Assembly: GCA_047967505.1 (NCBI GenBank)
Contig: CM106538.1
DNA from: Dipteris shenzhenensis
Taxonomy: Eukaryota > Polypodiophyta > Polypodiopsida > Gleicheniales
Strand: one strand, 5' to 3'
DNA: 64,000 nucleotides
Positions 11,967 to 23,720 of this stretch are shown in pieces. The position numbers and the translations under genes are program-made. The notes under the pieces are model-generated. The model was given only the letters and a program-made list of their open reading frames with translations. It did not search any database and had not been told where the DNA came from. Each line of letters begins with the position of its first letter. Position 1 is the stretch's first letter.

Positions 11967-14006
11967 ATAACTTGGTACAGGAATGCTAGGAGAAATTTGA
12001 GCATAGGCTCAAGGTCAACAAGGAGTCAAATAGCATCCACCTAGACCACCTGACCACTCATAGAGGGGAAAAGGCACTTAGGGTGTCAGAGGGGGTGGAA
12101 CACGAGGAGCTATCCAACTCCAGCAAATCAAAGGTTCTAGACTTGATGCAACAAATGTTCCAAGAGGACCCAGTGCTACAAAACCTAAGAGAGGAAGGAG
12201 GCATCTACGGTCTCGAGGATCTGCTATCAATAAGTAGGGAGACCTCTCAAGAACCATGCAATAGTGATGGGTTAGCAACCTTCCTCTCCATAGAGGTTAA
12301 GATGCCAATCACATCCTTGTTGAGAGGGAATCCTACCCTCAGGCAAGACCTCTCAAACTGGATGATCGGGTAATATCTGCCCCAAGGTCCTACTAGCCCC
12401 GAAGTCGACCAACCACAGGAGGAGAGATGGAACCTCTACCCAAGGTCCCCATCAACAAGTTAGGCCAATACTTTGAATGTGATGATACTAATGCAGCTAT
12501 CCCCATAACCTACCAGAACCAAAAGGTTGATGCCATCTTGGAAAGGGGAGCGGGTGTGAGTGTACTCCAAACTTACTCAAAATGCTGACAAGGTCATTTT
12601 GGTACACCACCTGGCTACTGCACCATGGAATGTTGGGATAGGTGTGGAAAACCTTCCCTCAAGTAAACCCACTTGGTAGTGAAGCTATCCAATGACGGAA
12701 CTGCTAAATCCTTGGGAGTCCTCACGGGTATTAACATTAAGGTACTTGGCTTCACATACCCCATTTGGTTTGTGGTCATGGACTTTACCCAATAACTTGG
12801 ATATGAAGCCATCCTTCCTGTGAATGTTTAGACTCATACATGATTGTCACATCAACAACATCTATTTATGGCATAGGGAGAAAATCATGCGAGTGGACAT
12901 GTGTACATATAAAGCCCACCCACTGTTAGGACAACTATTTGCTATGGAATCCAACACAAGCAACAAGATCACATCCCTAAAACTATTCCAAACTTGTGAG
13001 AGAGAAGGTGACGAGAGGGAGGCAGATGAATTTTGGTATGCCCCTCTCCCCGAGAAAGAGTTCTCTTAGAATTGGATGCACATTCTAGCAAACATCGATG
13101 TCCTAGAAAGAATAGGATTCCAAATAACAACCCTTGAGCATAAAGAGTTGAGCACAGTGGTTCCCCTCAGAATGTTTAACATGCTCAAACCCCACGAGAT
13201 GAGAAGAGGGATAGTAAGGGTCAAATCAAACCTCCATTGGCTAATATATGTGGGTGCTACTACTGCTCACCATGAGTTCTCCAATTGGGGATCTCGATTA
13301 AGTAAAGTTAGCTCTTCAGCTGGTTCCATAAGTGCCATGAAGGAGCCCCCCTCAGGTCCCCCCTTAGGTTTGAAGCTCCCAAGTTCCAAAAGCCTGAAGT
13401 ACACATACATGATGAGTGTGCCTACTAAAGTCATGCAGCAAACCATACCCATGTAGATGATTTTAGGCCAGTGCATTAGCGTCCTTATCCTATGAATCCC
13501 AAATATGAGCTCATAGTGAGGGAGGAAATCCAAAAATTCATAAATGTGGGATTCATCTATGAGATAGAGCATACAGACTGGGTGTCAGAAGAATGGAAAG
13601 ATTCGAGTCTATATAGAATTGAAGAAGTTCAATGTAGCTACAAGGCATGATCACTATCCCTTGCCTTTCACAGAACATGTTCTAGAGATAGTAGCCAGGA
13701 AGGAAGCTTACAGCTCCCTAGATGGATTCTTGGATACAATTAGGTACCTATCACCCCATAGGGTCAACATAAAACTACCTTTGCAATCGAGTCGGGTGTG
13801 TATGTGGCCAAAGTAATGATATTTGGGCTTACCAATGTGCCCACCACCTTTCAGCGAGGGGCGGTTGATGATCACCAAAGTTTGAGTACCTAGGGGACTT
13901 CGTAGAAGTCTTCTTGGATGATGTGTGTGTGAACTCAGCTTGGGATGATCACTTGAGATACCTGAAACTTGTCCTTGAGAGATGCAGGTTGTACCAGATA
14001 TCCCTA
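11967..14006 (+). pseudogene. Ty3/gypsy-like gag end, protease and RT, right half of interrupted element
   Basis: This continues the fragment ending at 6056 in the same orientation. A charged gag tail runs to about 12370 (SKVLDLMQQMFQEDPVLQNL). A protease-like block VDAILERGAGVSVL lies at 12527-12570, with Glu-Arg where the catalytic Asp-Thr/Ser is expected. RT blocks follow from 13488: YELIVREEIQKFINVGFIYE, then RHDHYPLPFTEHVLEIVARK at 13640-13699, then a degenerate FGLTNVPTTFQ near 13820-13855. Stops and frameshifts are frequent. The coding signal ends at CRLYQISL, exactly where an LTR-like TGTTGAG begins. Confidence 0.75.
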
Positions 14007-14392
14007 TGTTGAGATATGGTGCCATGAGCACATAAATCAGAGGCTAAGGTATGGTGTAGGATTGTATTAAAGTAGCCACCCAAGGATGTGGACTACATGA
14101 TGTGAAGATGTGGAGCAAGGACCACCACTAGCAGAGATGCGGATTTAACAATCCCATAAGTGTTGACTATTCTAAAGGCTCTCTCTATATAAGAAGCCTA
14201 TCATGTATTGTTGATATACACATACACTCAATATTCTCTTTATAAGTCCAAGCTAATCTATCTTAGAACCTAATTGACTTGAGTAGCATGTCTTGAGCAC
14301 TCTCTTCATCATGTTTCCACATAGGTTCCATCCAACATAGAGTGCCCCATAGATCTTCTTGTGGCATGCATGTTTTCTTATGGTATCAAAGC
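14007..14392 (+). repeat. Probable LTR plus primer-binding site of another LTR element
   Basis: TGTTGAGATATGG at 14007 abruptly ends the gypsy RT. The sequence TGGTATCAAAGC at 14381-14392 is a variant of the initiator tRNA-Met primer site, so 14007-14380 is probably a 5' LTR. A possible TATA element (ctctatataagaagcc) is near 14182. No second LTR copy is in the window, so the element is likely truncated or solo. Confidence 0.5.
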
Positions 14393-15470
14393 ATAGGTTA
14401 ATCCAAGTTTAGGTGCCTTTAAGAGTGTTTTTTATGGTTTTTGTATAGAAAAGAAAACCTTTGGCATGCTCATCATATCCAGTAAGTATTCTTTGATTGA
14501 GAAAATTTGAGAGATTTAAGTTGATAAATTTTTTAGATAGGTTTTTAGTTCTCAAGTTTATAAAAAAGTCTCTCCAAAAGTTTCTAAGAGGGACAAGACC
14601 TTAATCTACAACAACTGCAAAAGGTAACAACAAGCCATCGACATGCACATGAAGGTGATAAAGCAACTACTACAAACTTCAATGTTCAAGTCTACATGTT
14701 CAAGTCTACACTACAATAGAACGATGCAAACATGAACTCAGAGTAAGCAGATTTTGTATTCAATGTAAGGAGTATCGACATATATCGAAAAATAGACAAA
14801 AAGAGGCAACACATCTATGAGCAAGTAAAGAAGCAAGCCAACCCACAAAGAGAGGGACAAACAAAGAAAAGGCACTGCCACATAGTGAAGCAAAGGATTT
14901 GCTGACTTCAGCTAGCAAGTTGACTTCGACATCCAATAGACTCTCAAAGAAACTCCTATGCTCACATGTACTTGCGAACAAACAAGCAGCAAAAGAAAGC
15001 AACATGCAAAAAGGCAACCATGACAAACAAAAAGGCTATAGCATGCAAGCATCACAACAAAGCTTTGGCACACAACAACAAGCAAACTCAACATAAGGTA
15101 GCAGACACTACTTCAACAATGTACAACAATCATAGGTTGGAATCTCACAAGCACAAGGCAGAAACAAAACCACCAGTCAAAGCTTCACATAGATTCAACG
15201 TGCTTGACTAGAAGATGCTCATTAAAGCAACAATGAGAGCCAGCCACAAGCATTCAACCAAGCAATAATTATTGTTGATATGCTGACCTCAGTTGTCGTG
15301 TAATGTCGTCACTCCTACATGCAATATGTGAGTTCTACATGCAACTCCTACATCCAACTTCTATATGCAAGTTCTACATGTAGAGAGAGAATTTCTTAAA
15401 ATTCCTACATGCAGAGAGAGAAGCTCTCCAACTTATATAAATACCCTATAATGGAATGAAGGCCACACTC
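14393..15470. other. Non-coding stretch, probably retroelement interior
   Basis: No convincing gene is seen. The stretch is A-rich, with repeated acaaacaagcag-like words at 14900-15100 and gag-like basic runs. At 15300-15420 the phrase ctacatgcaa/ctacatgcag recurs several times, followed by acttatataaataccc (15430-15445), a promoter-like TATA box. Confidence 0.4.
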
Positions 15471-15579
15471 TTTGAGGCATTGTGATGAGTTCTACTTTGG
15501 TATTCCAAGCAATTGTCTCCAAGTGTTCATGCTTCCTTGCACTCCATGTCCAAAATCCCTCTCCTCCAACCTTACAACC

Positions 15580-15725
15580 CATCCTCTCCCTCTCCTCCTC
15601 CCCCCTCCTCCTCCTCCTTCTCCCTCCTCATCCTCCCTTCTCCTCCTCCCTCCTCCTCCTCCTCCTCCCTTCTCCTCCCTCCTCCTCCTCCCTCCTCTTC
15701 CCTTCTCCTCTCTTTCCTTCCCCCC
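15580..15725 (+). repeat. (TCC)n polypyrimidine tract
   Basis: About 145 bases of almost pure C and T, mainly CTCCTCC units, are seen. Three overlapping proline/serine/leucine-rich frames here are products of the repeat and are not called as genes. Confidence 0.9.
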
Positions 15726-16080
15726 ATGCTCTTACACCTTCTTTCTCTCCGACTCCTATGCTCCCCTTAAACCCTTAGTCCCTCAACCCTTGACCTCCAT
15801 GATCTACAAGGGAGATGAGTTCTCCACCATGTACTTTACCTCGAACCTTGGATCCTCCTTCCAACCCTTAAACCCCTTCTGAACCTTGGAACCTCTTCTA
15901 AACTCTAGAACCTCTCTCTAAACCTTGGAGCCTCCTTCTAATCACGTGGTAAGAGGTTGGAGGTGATGAAGCCGACCGAAGAGGAGCAGCTACTACAGCA
16001 AGTGCTCAAAGGAAGGCAAATGCAATCTAGCAACGATAGGTTTGGGATGGAGCTGAAGAGGCAGGAGGAGTTACTGCAAG

Positions 16081-16250
16081 GCTCTAATACCAGTTGATGC
16101 TATGAGTGGAGAGTGAGAGAGAGTAGGAGACGAGAGTCAATAATGTGTGGGTGTGAAGAATGGATAATGGGCACACCACAACCCATGAGTTTTATTCATG
16201 TGTGGGTGGAACCAATTCAACGAACTGGTTTCACATGTTACATAGGGCCT
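16081..16250 (-). other. Possible minus-strand LTR end and primer-binding site
   Basis: GCTCTAATACCA at 16081-16092 is the complement of a primer site TGGTATTAGAGC, and TG at 16095 could start an LTR extending rightward into the C-rich tract. No matching second LTR or gag is recognised. Confidence 0.35.
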
Positions 16251-16252
16251 TT

Positions 16253-16960
16253 ACACCCCAACACCCCCCCTCTGCCCCCCACCCACCCCTCCCCCTCCAA
16301 CCCCCCCCCCCCCCCCTCGTTCCACCCCTCTACCCCCCCCCCCCCCCCCAACCCCCCCACCACCCCCCTTTTCCCCACCTCCACCCACCCCCTCCCCTCC
16401 CCTCCCCCCCCTTCCCCCCCCCCCCTCCATCTCCACACACACACCCCTCCACCCCCACCCCCCAACCCCCCCCTCCACCCCCTTTCCCACCCTCCCTTCC
16501 CCCCCCCCCCTCGCCCCCCCTTCACCCCCCGCTCCCTCTCCACCCCGCCCTGCCCTGCTGACCCCCACCCCCTCCCCCTCCTTAACCCCCTACTCTTAGT
16601 GGCCCTAAGGCCCCTGCTCTGCAAGGGCCACCCAACAGCGCCAGTCGCCAATAAACGACAGAGGCACACCTAAGGCAACACCATCCGCTAGCAGCGGCGC
16701 ATCGATGAACCTTGCCCTTTGGGCAGTGGTGATGCCCACGTAGTGCTCGCCTACCTGCCATCTCCTCCTCCTCTGCACCCCTTCCTCCACTCCACACCTA
16801 CTCCACATACACCGCCCCTACTCCGCCTCCACTCCCCTCAACCCCCCTCCTCACACCCCCTAGCCTCACCCCCCCCTCTCCCACCCAGCGGCAGCAGAAC
16901 CCCCCTCTCTACCTCCCAGTCGCCGCCGGCCGCCACTCCCCCTCTTTTTTTAAAAAATAA
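16253..16960 (+). repeat. C-rich low-complexity block
   Basis: At 16253-16600 the plus strand is overwhelmingly C with scattered A and T, including uninterrupted runs of more than ten C; 16740-16950 is a milder continuation. The G-rich complement has many runs of three or more G, suited to G-quadruplex formation, with i-motif potential on the plus strand. Long Pro/His-rich and Gly-rich frames on both strands are repeat artefacts. Confidence 0.92.
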
Positions 16961-16966
16961 AAATAA

Positions 16967-17335
16967 AGGCTAACCCTAACACTAACCCAAGATCTAACCA
17001 AGGTTAGTTAGGGTTGGCTTAAATACATTTAGGGTGAGGTTAAGGTTAGGATATTTAACTGACAGCTAGCTATGTTAACTACCCTAAGATTTAAGTAACT
17101 AACGATTAGATTACCCCAGTCAGGTTAGGTTAGTTGACTTGTGGTTAATTTTAAGTTAATACTAATTGCAGTTCAGTTAGTAGACTAACTGTAGTTAGTT
17201 CAACTAACTACGATTAGTTAGCCACAATCAGTTAGGTTAGAGTAACAGAACTAATTGTGGTTGCCCACAATCACTTAGGTTAGAGTAACTGAATTGAGTG
17301 TCAGTTACTCTCCCTCGGTTAGACTTAAACTTAAA
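16967..17335. repeat. GTTAG/CTAAC-rich block
   Basis: The pentamers gttag and ctaac, with variants such as ttaggg and taaccctaac, recur dozens of times in both orientations at irregular spacing. It begins with taaccctaacactaaccc. There are no coding frames. It resembles a degenerate telomere-like or simple-repeat expansion. Confidence 0.75.
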
Positions 17336-17399
17336 GCCCATTCACATCAAACCTTTGACGAAGAGAACCCCCCCCGCCCCCCTCAAACATTAAAAGGCC

Positions 17400-18204
17400 C
17401 AATCTTGATCATTTAGATGATCTGCTTTGACTAACATAGTGACTTCTTCCTTTTTGCTTTCACTTATTGTAACTACATTCTCTTTTCTCTTATCCATATT
17501 CAATAGCTCATCACGTTGCTTGGTATAGCAAAACCTTTCAATGTGCCCATCTTTACCATAGTAATGGCACTTCCTATATTTTCAAGCATCACGTCTTGTC
17601 GGTCACTGCATATACTCTTGGATCATAGACAAATACATGTTACACTTTTCCTCACCGAGTAACATCCTAACACAATCAAGAAAGTTCATCTCCTCATCAA
17701 AATGCGATATACATACTACTTCTCCATAATGATCGATAGGTAAACTTTTGAGAAGGATTGCCTTTTTATCTTCATCTTTGATCTTTGCTCCAAGCTCATT
17801 TAGTTGCCTTAGCAAGGCTTGCATCCTATTTAGAAACACTCGGAGTGCCTCGTCTTCTTGCATTTGTAAGTCAAATAGATCTTGCTTAAGATTAGCCTTG
17901 GAGTGTTTCATTCACACTCTAAACAACGTCTCTAGCATCTACCAATTCTCTGATGCTGTGACCATGTCAAGATGGTAAAAAAACTTCGGTCCTAGAACTC
18001 GTCCCATTTAGCTAATAGCCTTGTCATTCTTTGTCTCCCACGCATTCTTCTCTGCTTCTGATGCATTACCCTTCAGTTTCTTTTCAATGTTGGCTACAAT
18101 TTCCCATATCCCCTTTTGCATGAATAAAGTTGCCAAGACACAAAATTTTTGCCATGGAATATCACAAGAACTCCTCCGTTCTTATCCTTCTTTGTTGTAT
18201 CCAT
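17400..18204 (-). pseudogene. Copia gag fragment, minus strand
   Basis: Reading down from ATG 18204 (MDTTKKDKNGG) there is a decayed gag N-terminus. A clean 102-codon stretch follows (17911-17603) with LFDLQMQEDEALRVFLNRMQ and ILLKSLPIDHYGEVV, typical of the UBN2 gag domain of copia elements. A zinc knuckle at about 17535-17580 reads CHYYGKDGHIERFC: the second Cys is Tyr, so it would not bind zinc normally. Downstream pol domains are missing; the GTTAG block replaces them. Confidence 0.75.
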
Positions 18205-18430
18205 CTCTAAGACCTAAAGGGATTTAGTAGAACACAAAAACACACTTCAGCAAAGCATGTCCAATGATGTCTTTTCCTTCCTCAGACCTCTACTTCTTGA
18301 TTTTTTAAGATTCTCAGAAACAACTATGATCCGGTTGTTAGCATAGCTAGACCTCCTCGACATATGATAGTATTCTTCAAGAACTTCTTAGCAACCTCAC
18401 ACACACCACAACTCTTAGGACCTGAACGCT

Positions 18431-18860
18431 ACTTTGATACCATATGTTGGTTATTGCATGCTATCTAGTCTAAATTAGAAACACAAGCTACCACAGTGCA
18501 AGATAGATCTCCACATAAAAGGACAAGTGCTTCTCATAAAATGATAGACACAAACCAAAGAGACGACTTCTATTCATCAACCAAAAGACTCCTACAAACT
18601 GACTAAAATATCAAGACCCTATTGCTCACCCCTACCAGGTTTGTTGTAGCTTACAAGATCATGTAAAGAGCCACAAAGGCTTACAAGATACCCTATAAGA
18701 AGGGCAACACAGCCACAAAGGCTCAACTCAAACAACACACACACCCTAGGATGGTGACCTATGCTCACACCTAAGAGTTGTAGAAGATCGCCACATTCAC
18801 TGTGGAAGCCCAAAAATTGCAAATGAAGAAGCTACAAAGCTCCAAGGAAATACTACTAGT
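18431..18860 (-). repeat. Primer-binding site and 5' LTR of the minus-strand copia
   Basis: ACTTTGATACCA at 18431-18442 is the complement of TGGTATCAAAGT, a variant initiator tRNA-Met site. Two bases later TGTTGGTTATTGC (18445) begins the LTR, read as its 3' end on the minus strand. The outer LTR boundary near 18860 is an estimate; no target duplication or 3' copy was found. Confidence 0.55.
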
Positions 18861-20860
18861 GTAGATAAGCCTTGTTCAACACAATAGTTCTAGTGGCTCC
18901 CTTGGACATAGAGACACTAGTCAATCAAGTTGATTATGGGGTCACTAAGCTCGAGTCCACAAATATACCTCAAGATGGGGGGGCAATGACCACAAATAAC
19001 TCAGATGTACCCACCAGTGATCCAAAGCAACCCAAGTCCAATAAGGGGAAGGAAGTCTAAATAATAGAGGATGAGGAAGAAGACAGAGATCAATAGCCAC
19101 CTCATAAGTCCCAAGGTATGTGTCCTCCTCAACCAGCTTAGAGAGAGCCACTGCTTCCTCCCTCAAGCTTTTTTGTTTGTCATTCGGAGCAGTGTGTCTC
19201 CAAGATTTCTTGGAGCTATTTTGGCCACCAATGGGTCTCCTTGTAGCTCACCTCTATTGGTCTTCGAGTTTGCTAGTTGTTGGCCACCCAAGTTTGTGTG
19301 CAGCTTCTCCCTTAGTTTGAGTCGATGCCCACCGTTCAAGCATTGAAGTTCATTGTTGAAGGTACTCTTCATCTATATGAGTTCTTCTAAGCTCTTATTG
19401 TCTGTGTCCACTCATGAGCTCCTTTTCCAAGAGCTTCTCTCACTGGGTGCTGTTAATGCCTCCATGGCTTGCATTACTCATCTCTATAGTAGTTTGTTAT
19501 AGCTCTCGCTCGATGGGGCACAGGTGGAGTCTATAACTCCTCAATGAACTCAAGGCTTCTCCTCCATTTGGGTTCATGTAGCTTGTCATGTTGCTACTCA
19601 ACCAGCTCTTCTTCTCACGACTTCAGTTATTCACACAACTTCTAAGTAGCTGTGTAGGGTTCTATGCGGGTTCATGGCTCCTTTATTGCCTTCAAGCTTC
19701 ATATCTGACTGCTACCTCTGAGCTCTTATCCCTAGCTCTCTTGGAGGTCTTCAAGATCTCACCTTGTGCATGAGCCTTCTTGAGCTCACCCAAGCTTCAT
19801 AGCTCCTCTTGCTAGCTCTCTTTGAGCTCTTTAGAGTTCTTGTTCAAGCTCTTTACTGCAACTCACCCTTTAGAATCTTTTTAGGATCTTTTTTTGATGC
19901 AACCCATCACAAGCTCTATTTCAAGCTTTTCTTCCATGACCTCTCTCCACAAAAGACTCCTTATTTACTACAGGTCATGGCCTTCTCCTTTGAAGCTTTC
20001 CTCTCAAGCTTCTTGTTGTACCTCCTTTTCTATAGCCTTGAATTGTAGGTATCTTGGTGATTTCCTTCCAAAAACACCTTCTCAAGGCATACATAGTCCT
20101 TGAGACTTGAAATGACTAGAGAGACACTCTCACTTAATGGGACACACCCTCAACAACATGAAATGACACTTAGCAAGCCTTGCAATAAAACACCACAAGC
20201 CTTCTACACTCACAACTTCAAAACTCAAACTGACATAAGCCTTCACTTGAGAGACACACTCTCAAAGTAGTTCAAACACTAGGCATGCCTTGCATACAAC
20301 CTTACACAACAACCCTCACACTAGATTTCAAAAAGTGAACCAATGGGAAAGGAGGAAACACATTACCATACACACAGTCAAATCCCCATGTAGTGTGGTT
20401 TCACCAACTTTGAGAATCTAATAGTTACTGACACATAGAGATAACTCTCACATACTAGGAAAGAACTTAAACTACTCTGATATGATGTGAAAGAGCACAC
20501 AACTCTAAATTGGGACACATAATCCAACACTCTAAGCACATGGCAAAGAGAGGATGAGAGAGGTCATACACATATTTGGATATACAAAATTTGCACTCTC
20601 ATATTGCCAAAAAGATGAATAGCATACAATATCTATTGAACCCTAAGTGGGTTGCCCTAAGTCCATAGGTACTATTCACACAGGGACTTAGGATCTCTTT
20701 TAGAGTCCTCTATGCTCCTATCCATATACCCATACATACAACATATCAACATGTGTAACACCATATGTACATGGATGATGACCAGCCGAATGACCCATAT
20801 ACTTCAGCAAAAATATCATGAGATAAGCATAAAAAATGGACTCATAAGTAACAACTTTAC
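18861..20860. other. Unassigned stretch with coiled-coil-like minus-strand coding bias
   Basis: No gene is recognised. Between about 19100 and 20060 the words gagctc, aagctt and ctcaagct recur; on the minus strand they read as Glu/Leu/Lys-rich short helices, which may be remnants of a gag or other coiled-coil protein with many stops. 20110-20320 repeats the theme cttgca..caca..cttcaaa loosely. 20320-20860 is AT-rich and featureless. Confidence 0.3.
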
Positions 20861-21125
20861 GTGAATGAATTCTTAACTTGTATTCTTGCACTTACTTTTG
20901 AATGAATATATTTATTATTTTGATTGTATGTGAGTGAATGCTTAACAATTTGCATCCTTACACATACTTTTGAATGAAAATATTTATCTTTTAAATTATG
21001 TGAATGAATCCTTAAAATTTGCATTCTTACACTTAATTTGAATGAATCAATTTATTCCTTCAATGTACGTGAATGAATGCTTACAATTACTTTTGAACGA
21101 ATATGTTTATTCTTTCAATTCAATT
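20861..21125 (+). repeat. Four-copy tandem satellite, about 69-bp unit
   Basis: Units begin gtgaatgaat or gtgagtgaat at 20861, 20930, 21000 and 21069, each followed by cttacacttacttttgaatgaat and an AT-rich tail. The last unit is shortened. Divergence between units is moderate. Confidence 0.85.
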
Positions 21126-21227
21126 GTGGAATTTGAATTAATGCTCTTAACAATATATTTTTTGTGACCGTGGTTCTAAATTAATTATTTTTTATGCAAG
21201 CTCTTGCTTATCATTCTTGAGATTATA

Positions 21228-22007
21228 AAGGATTTTAGCTTCTATTGTTTTGTAGCAACATTAAAAAAACATGGTGTGTAGTAAGATTTGGTCATATATG
21301 ACTGAGATATAAGAAGCTTGGGCATTATTCTATCTGCAAATATTATGGACACAAATTTATTGGTGATGCTACTTGCATAAAGTAATATTTCTCAGCATTT
21401 AGCGCAAATATTAAGTTGTCTTGTCCATGCTCCCCAGCCAGCATGGCAATTTATTACAAGTCATATTCACAAAAAGAAAAAAGTGTGGAAATTTCCAGTT
21501 TATTAAGGGCTAATGGTTGTAGTAATGCAAGCAATAAGGTGAATAAAGATATAGAGTCAATAGACCCTCTTGGTGTGAGGTGCAAATAATCACATGCTAA
21601 GAATCAAGAAATACAATAAGGATTTTAGCTTCTATTGTTTTGTAGCAACATTAAAAAAACATGGTGTGTAGTAAGATTTGGTCATATATGACTGAGATAT
21701 AAGAAGTTTGGGCATTATTCTATTTGCAAATATTATGGACACAAATTTATTGGTGGTGCTACTTGCATAAAGTAATATTTCTCAGCATTTAGCGTAAATG
21801 TTAAGTTGTCTTGTCCATGCTCTCCAGCCAGCATGGCAATTTATTACGAGTCATATTCACAAAAAGAAAAAGTGTGGAAAATTCTAGCTTATTAAGGGCT
21901 ACTGGTTGTAGTAATGCAAGCAATAAGGTGGATGAAGATATAGAGTCAATAGACCCTCTTGGTGTGAGGTGCAAATAATCATATGCTAATAATCAAGAAA
22001 TACCAAT
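21228..22007 (+). repeat. 390-bp tandem duplication carrying a BED-finger fragment
   Basis: The segment starting aaggattttagcttctattg occurs at 21228 and again at 21618, and the copies are nearly identical to their ends. Each copy encodes a decayed BED-type zinc finger (GHYSICKYYGHKFIGDATCI at about 21325-21385 in the first), the DNA-binding module at the N-terminus of plant hAT transposases. The second Cys of the finger is Tyr in both, so the loss predates the duplication. Confidence 0.85.
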
Positions 22008-23720
22008 AAGTGAGCCAGTGATTTTGAATGATACACGCCATGATATCCTCATTAATATGAGGGAAAAACTTGGGCAATCATCCATGGAGGATGGTTTTCA
22101 AAAAACAAAGTGCATTAAGAGAACTTGAGATGGACTAAAGCATTTCTAAATAATGGCATACATTTCAATGTCATGAGAGATGAAAATGGACTGAAGCATT
22201 TCTGAATAATGGCATACCTTTAAATGTCATGAGAGATGAAAATGGATTGAAGCATTTGTGAATAATGGCATATCTTTCAATGTTATGAGAGATGAAATGT
22301 TCCATAATGCTTTATAGTCTTGCACTAGACTAGGTTTTGTCTTGTTGAATTATAATAAAATGCACACGGTCCATCTTGACAAGGTAAAATGGACCATTAC
22401 TAAATGTCTAAAGGAAAAAGTTCTTGATTTCATTTCCACATATGGTAATACACTTGCTTTTGATGGGTGGACCAACAAGCAAGCAAGACCCTTGATAAAT
22501 ATTATGTGCATTAGTCCCAAGGGAATAATATTTTTAGATAGTATCAATACCTCTAAAAGAAAATAACGCTACTTAGATTCTTAAAGTACCTGTGAGAGCA
22601 ATTGCTAAGATTGGTGGTGGCAAGAATATTACTACATTAGTAACAAACAATGTTACTACATTATAATAGACAATGAAATCACAAATGAGGTGATCATGGC
22701 GAAGTATCCCTTTTTGACATGGGTGCCATGTGGTGCTCATACTCTCAACTTGTTGTTGAAAGATATCAAACAATTGTGATTTGTTTAACTAGTGCTGTAA
22801 GTGGCCAATACTCTTGTTAATTTTATGAAGAGTCACCAATATCTACATGCTATATTTAAGGAACACTTAGTGACGTAGCTATGGTAGTCTTATCAAGCCA
22901 CATTGGCCACATCTTTTCTTATCCTCGCTAGATTTTTGGAAGTTCATCAGCTATACAACCAAGACAATTGCTAACAAATGATGGGAGAATCGGCTTGGAA
23001 AAAATAAAGGATATACAACTATTGATAATAAATGTGCACATCTTGTATAATTTGGTTTACTTTGGAGAAATGTGGAAAGAATCAATGAAGATGTGGAGCC
23101 ATTATGCTTGTGCTATGGAGGATTGATTAAGATACCTTAGTTCAGGGTAAAGTGTATTGGGAAATCCTAGTAGGAATACGATGGGTAAAAGAAACTATGC
23201 ACTTTGCACCTAATGAGAATCATGCCATTGTGCAATTAGCTGAAAAAGTGACACCCCTTTACATGTAGGTGCATTTGCCTTGATCCACAATATCATATGC
23301 GTGCCTAGTTGTTGTAACATCTAGAGGTCACAAGCAACTTTTGAGAGGTTTGTAAAAACTTGCTACCAAGATACTAGGATAAACTACTAGCAATGAGTAA
23401 AGTACATGAATTTTGAAGGTTCTTTTAAAGACTTTGGCATCTTGATGCTATTAAAATAATACTACTACACCAGCTTGGTGGAAGGAATATTGTGGAGAGA
23501 TGTTAGTGTTATAGAATATTGCAATGCGTGTGTTCTCAGTTGCTGCATCATCCGATGCATGCTAGTGAAATTAGAGTGCATACAAATTTATTTGTTCAAA
23601 GACAAGCGACAATTGGACCCATCAAGGGATGTTCCCTTAGTTTATTCTTTTGGAAATCTAAGGCTCTTGAAAGGGTTCAATATTGTGGGTACTAGGGTGG
23701 CAAGTTAGGCAATAATCTTA
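21285..23720 (+). pseudogene. hAT-family transposase pseudogene
   Basis: Order of parts: duplicated BED finger (21285-21900), a spacer, a DUF659-like catalytic region (TLAFDGWTNKQARPLINIMC at 22450-22509, then WVPCGAHTLNLLLKDI at 22720-22767), a central degraded part, and the C-terminal dimerisation region near 23468-23560 (AWWKEYCGEM followed by RVFSVAASSDAC). Such proteins cut and paste hAT transposons by a D-D-E mechanism. Stops and frameshifts occur every 50-100 bases outside the best blocks. Terminal inverted repeats and an 8-bp target duplication were not identified. Confidence 0.75.
22131..22298 (+). repeat. Three tandem copies of a 56-bp unit
   Basis: Units starting tggactaaag, tggactgaag and tggattgaag lie at 22131, 22187 and 22243, each containing gcatttctgaataatggcatac. 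Because 56 is not a multiple of three, the expansion breaks the hAT frame. Confidence 0.85.

Noticed and set aside
15472-15882. Three overlapping Pro/Ser/Leu-rich open frames
   Set aside because: They are translations of a (TCC)n tract with no domain or start context.
16113-16797. Long Pro-rich (plus) and Gly-rich (minus) open frames
   Set aside because: Caused by the C-rich tract, which lacks stops by composition.
20861-21125. Possible CRISPR-like array
   Set aside because: Units are contiguous diverged tandem repeats without unique spacers, and the genome is plant nuclear.
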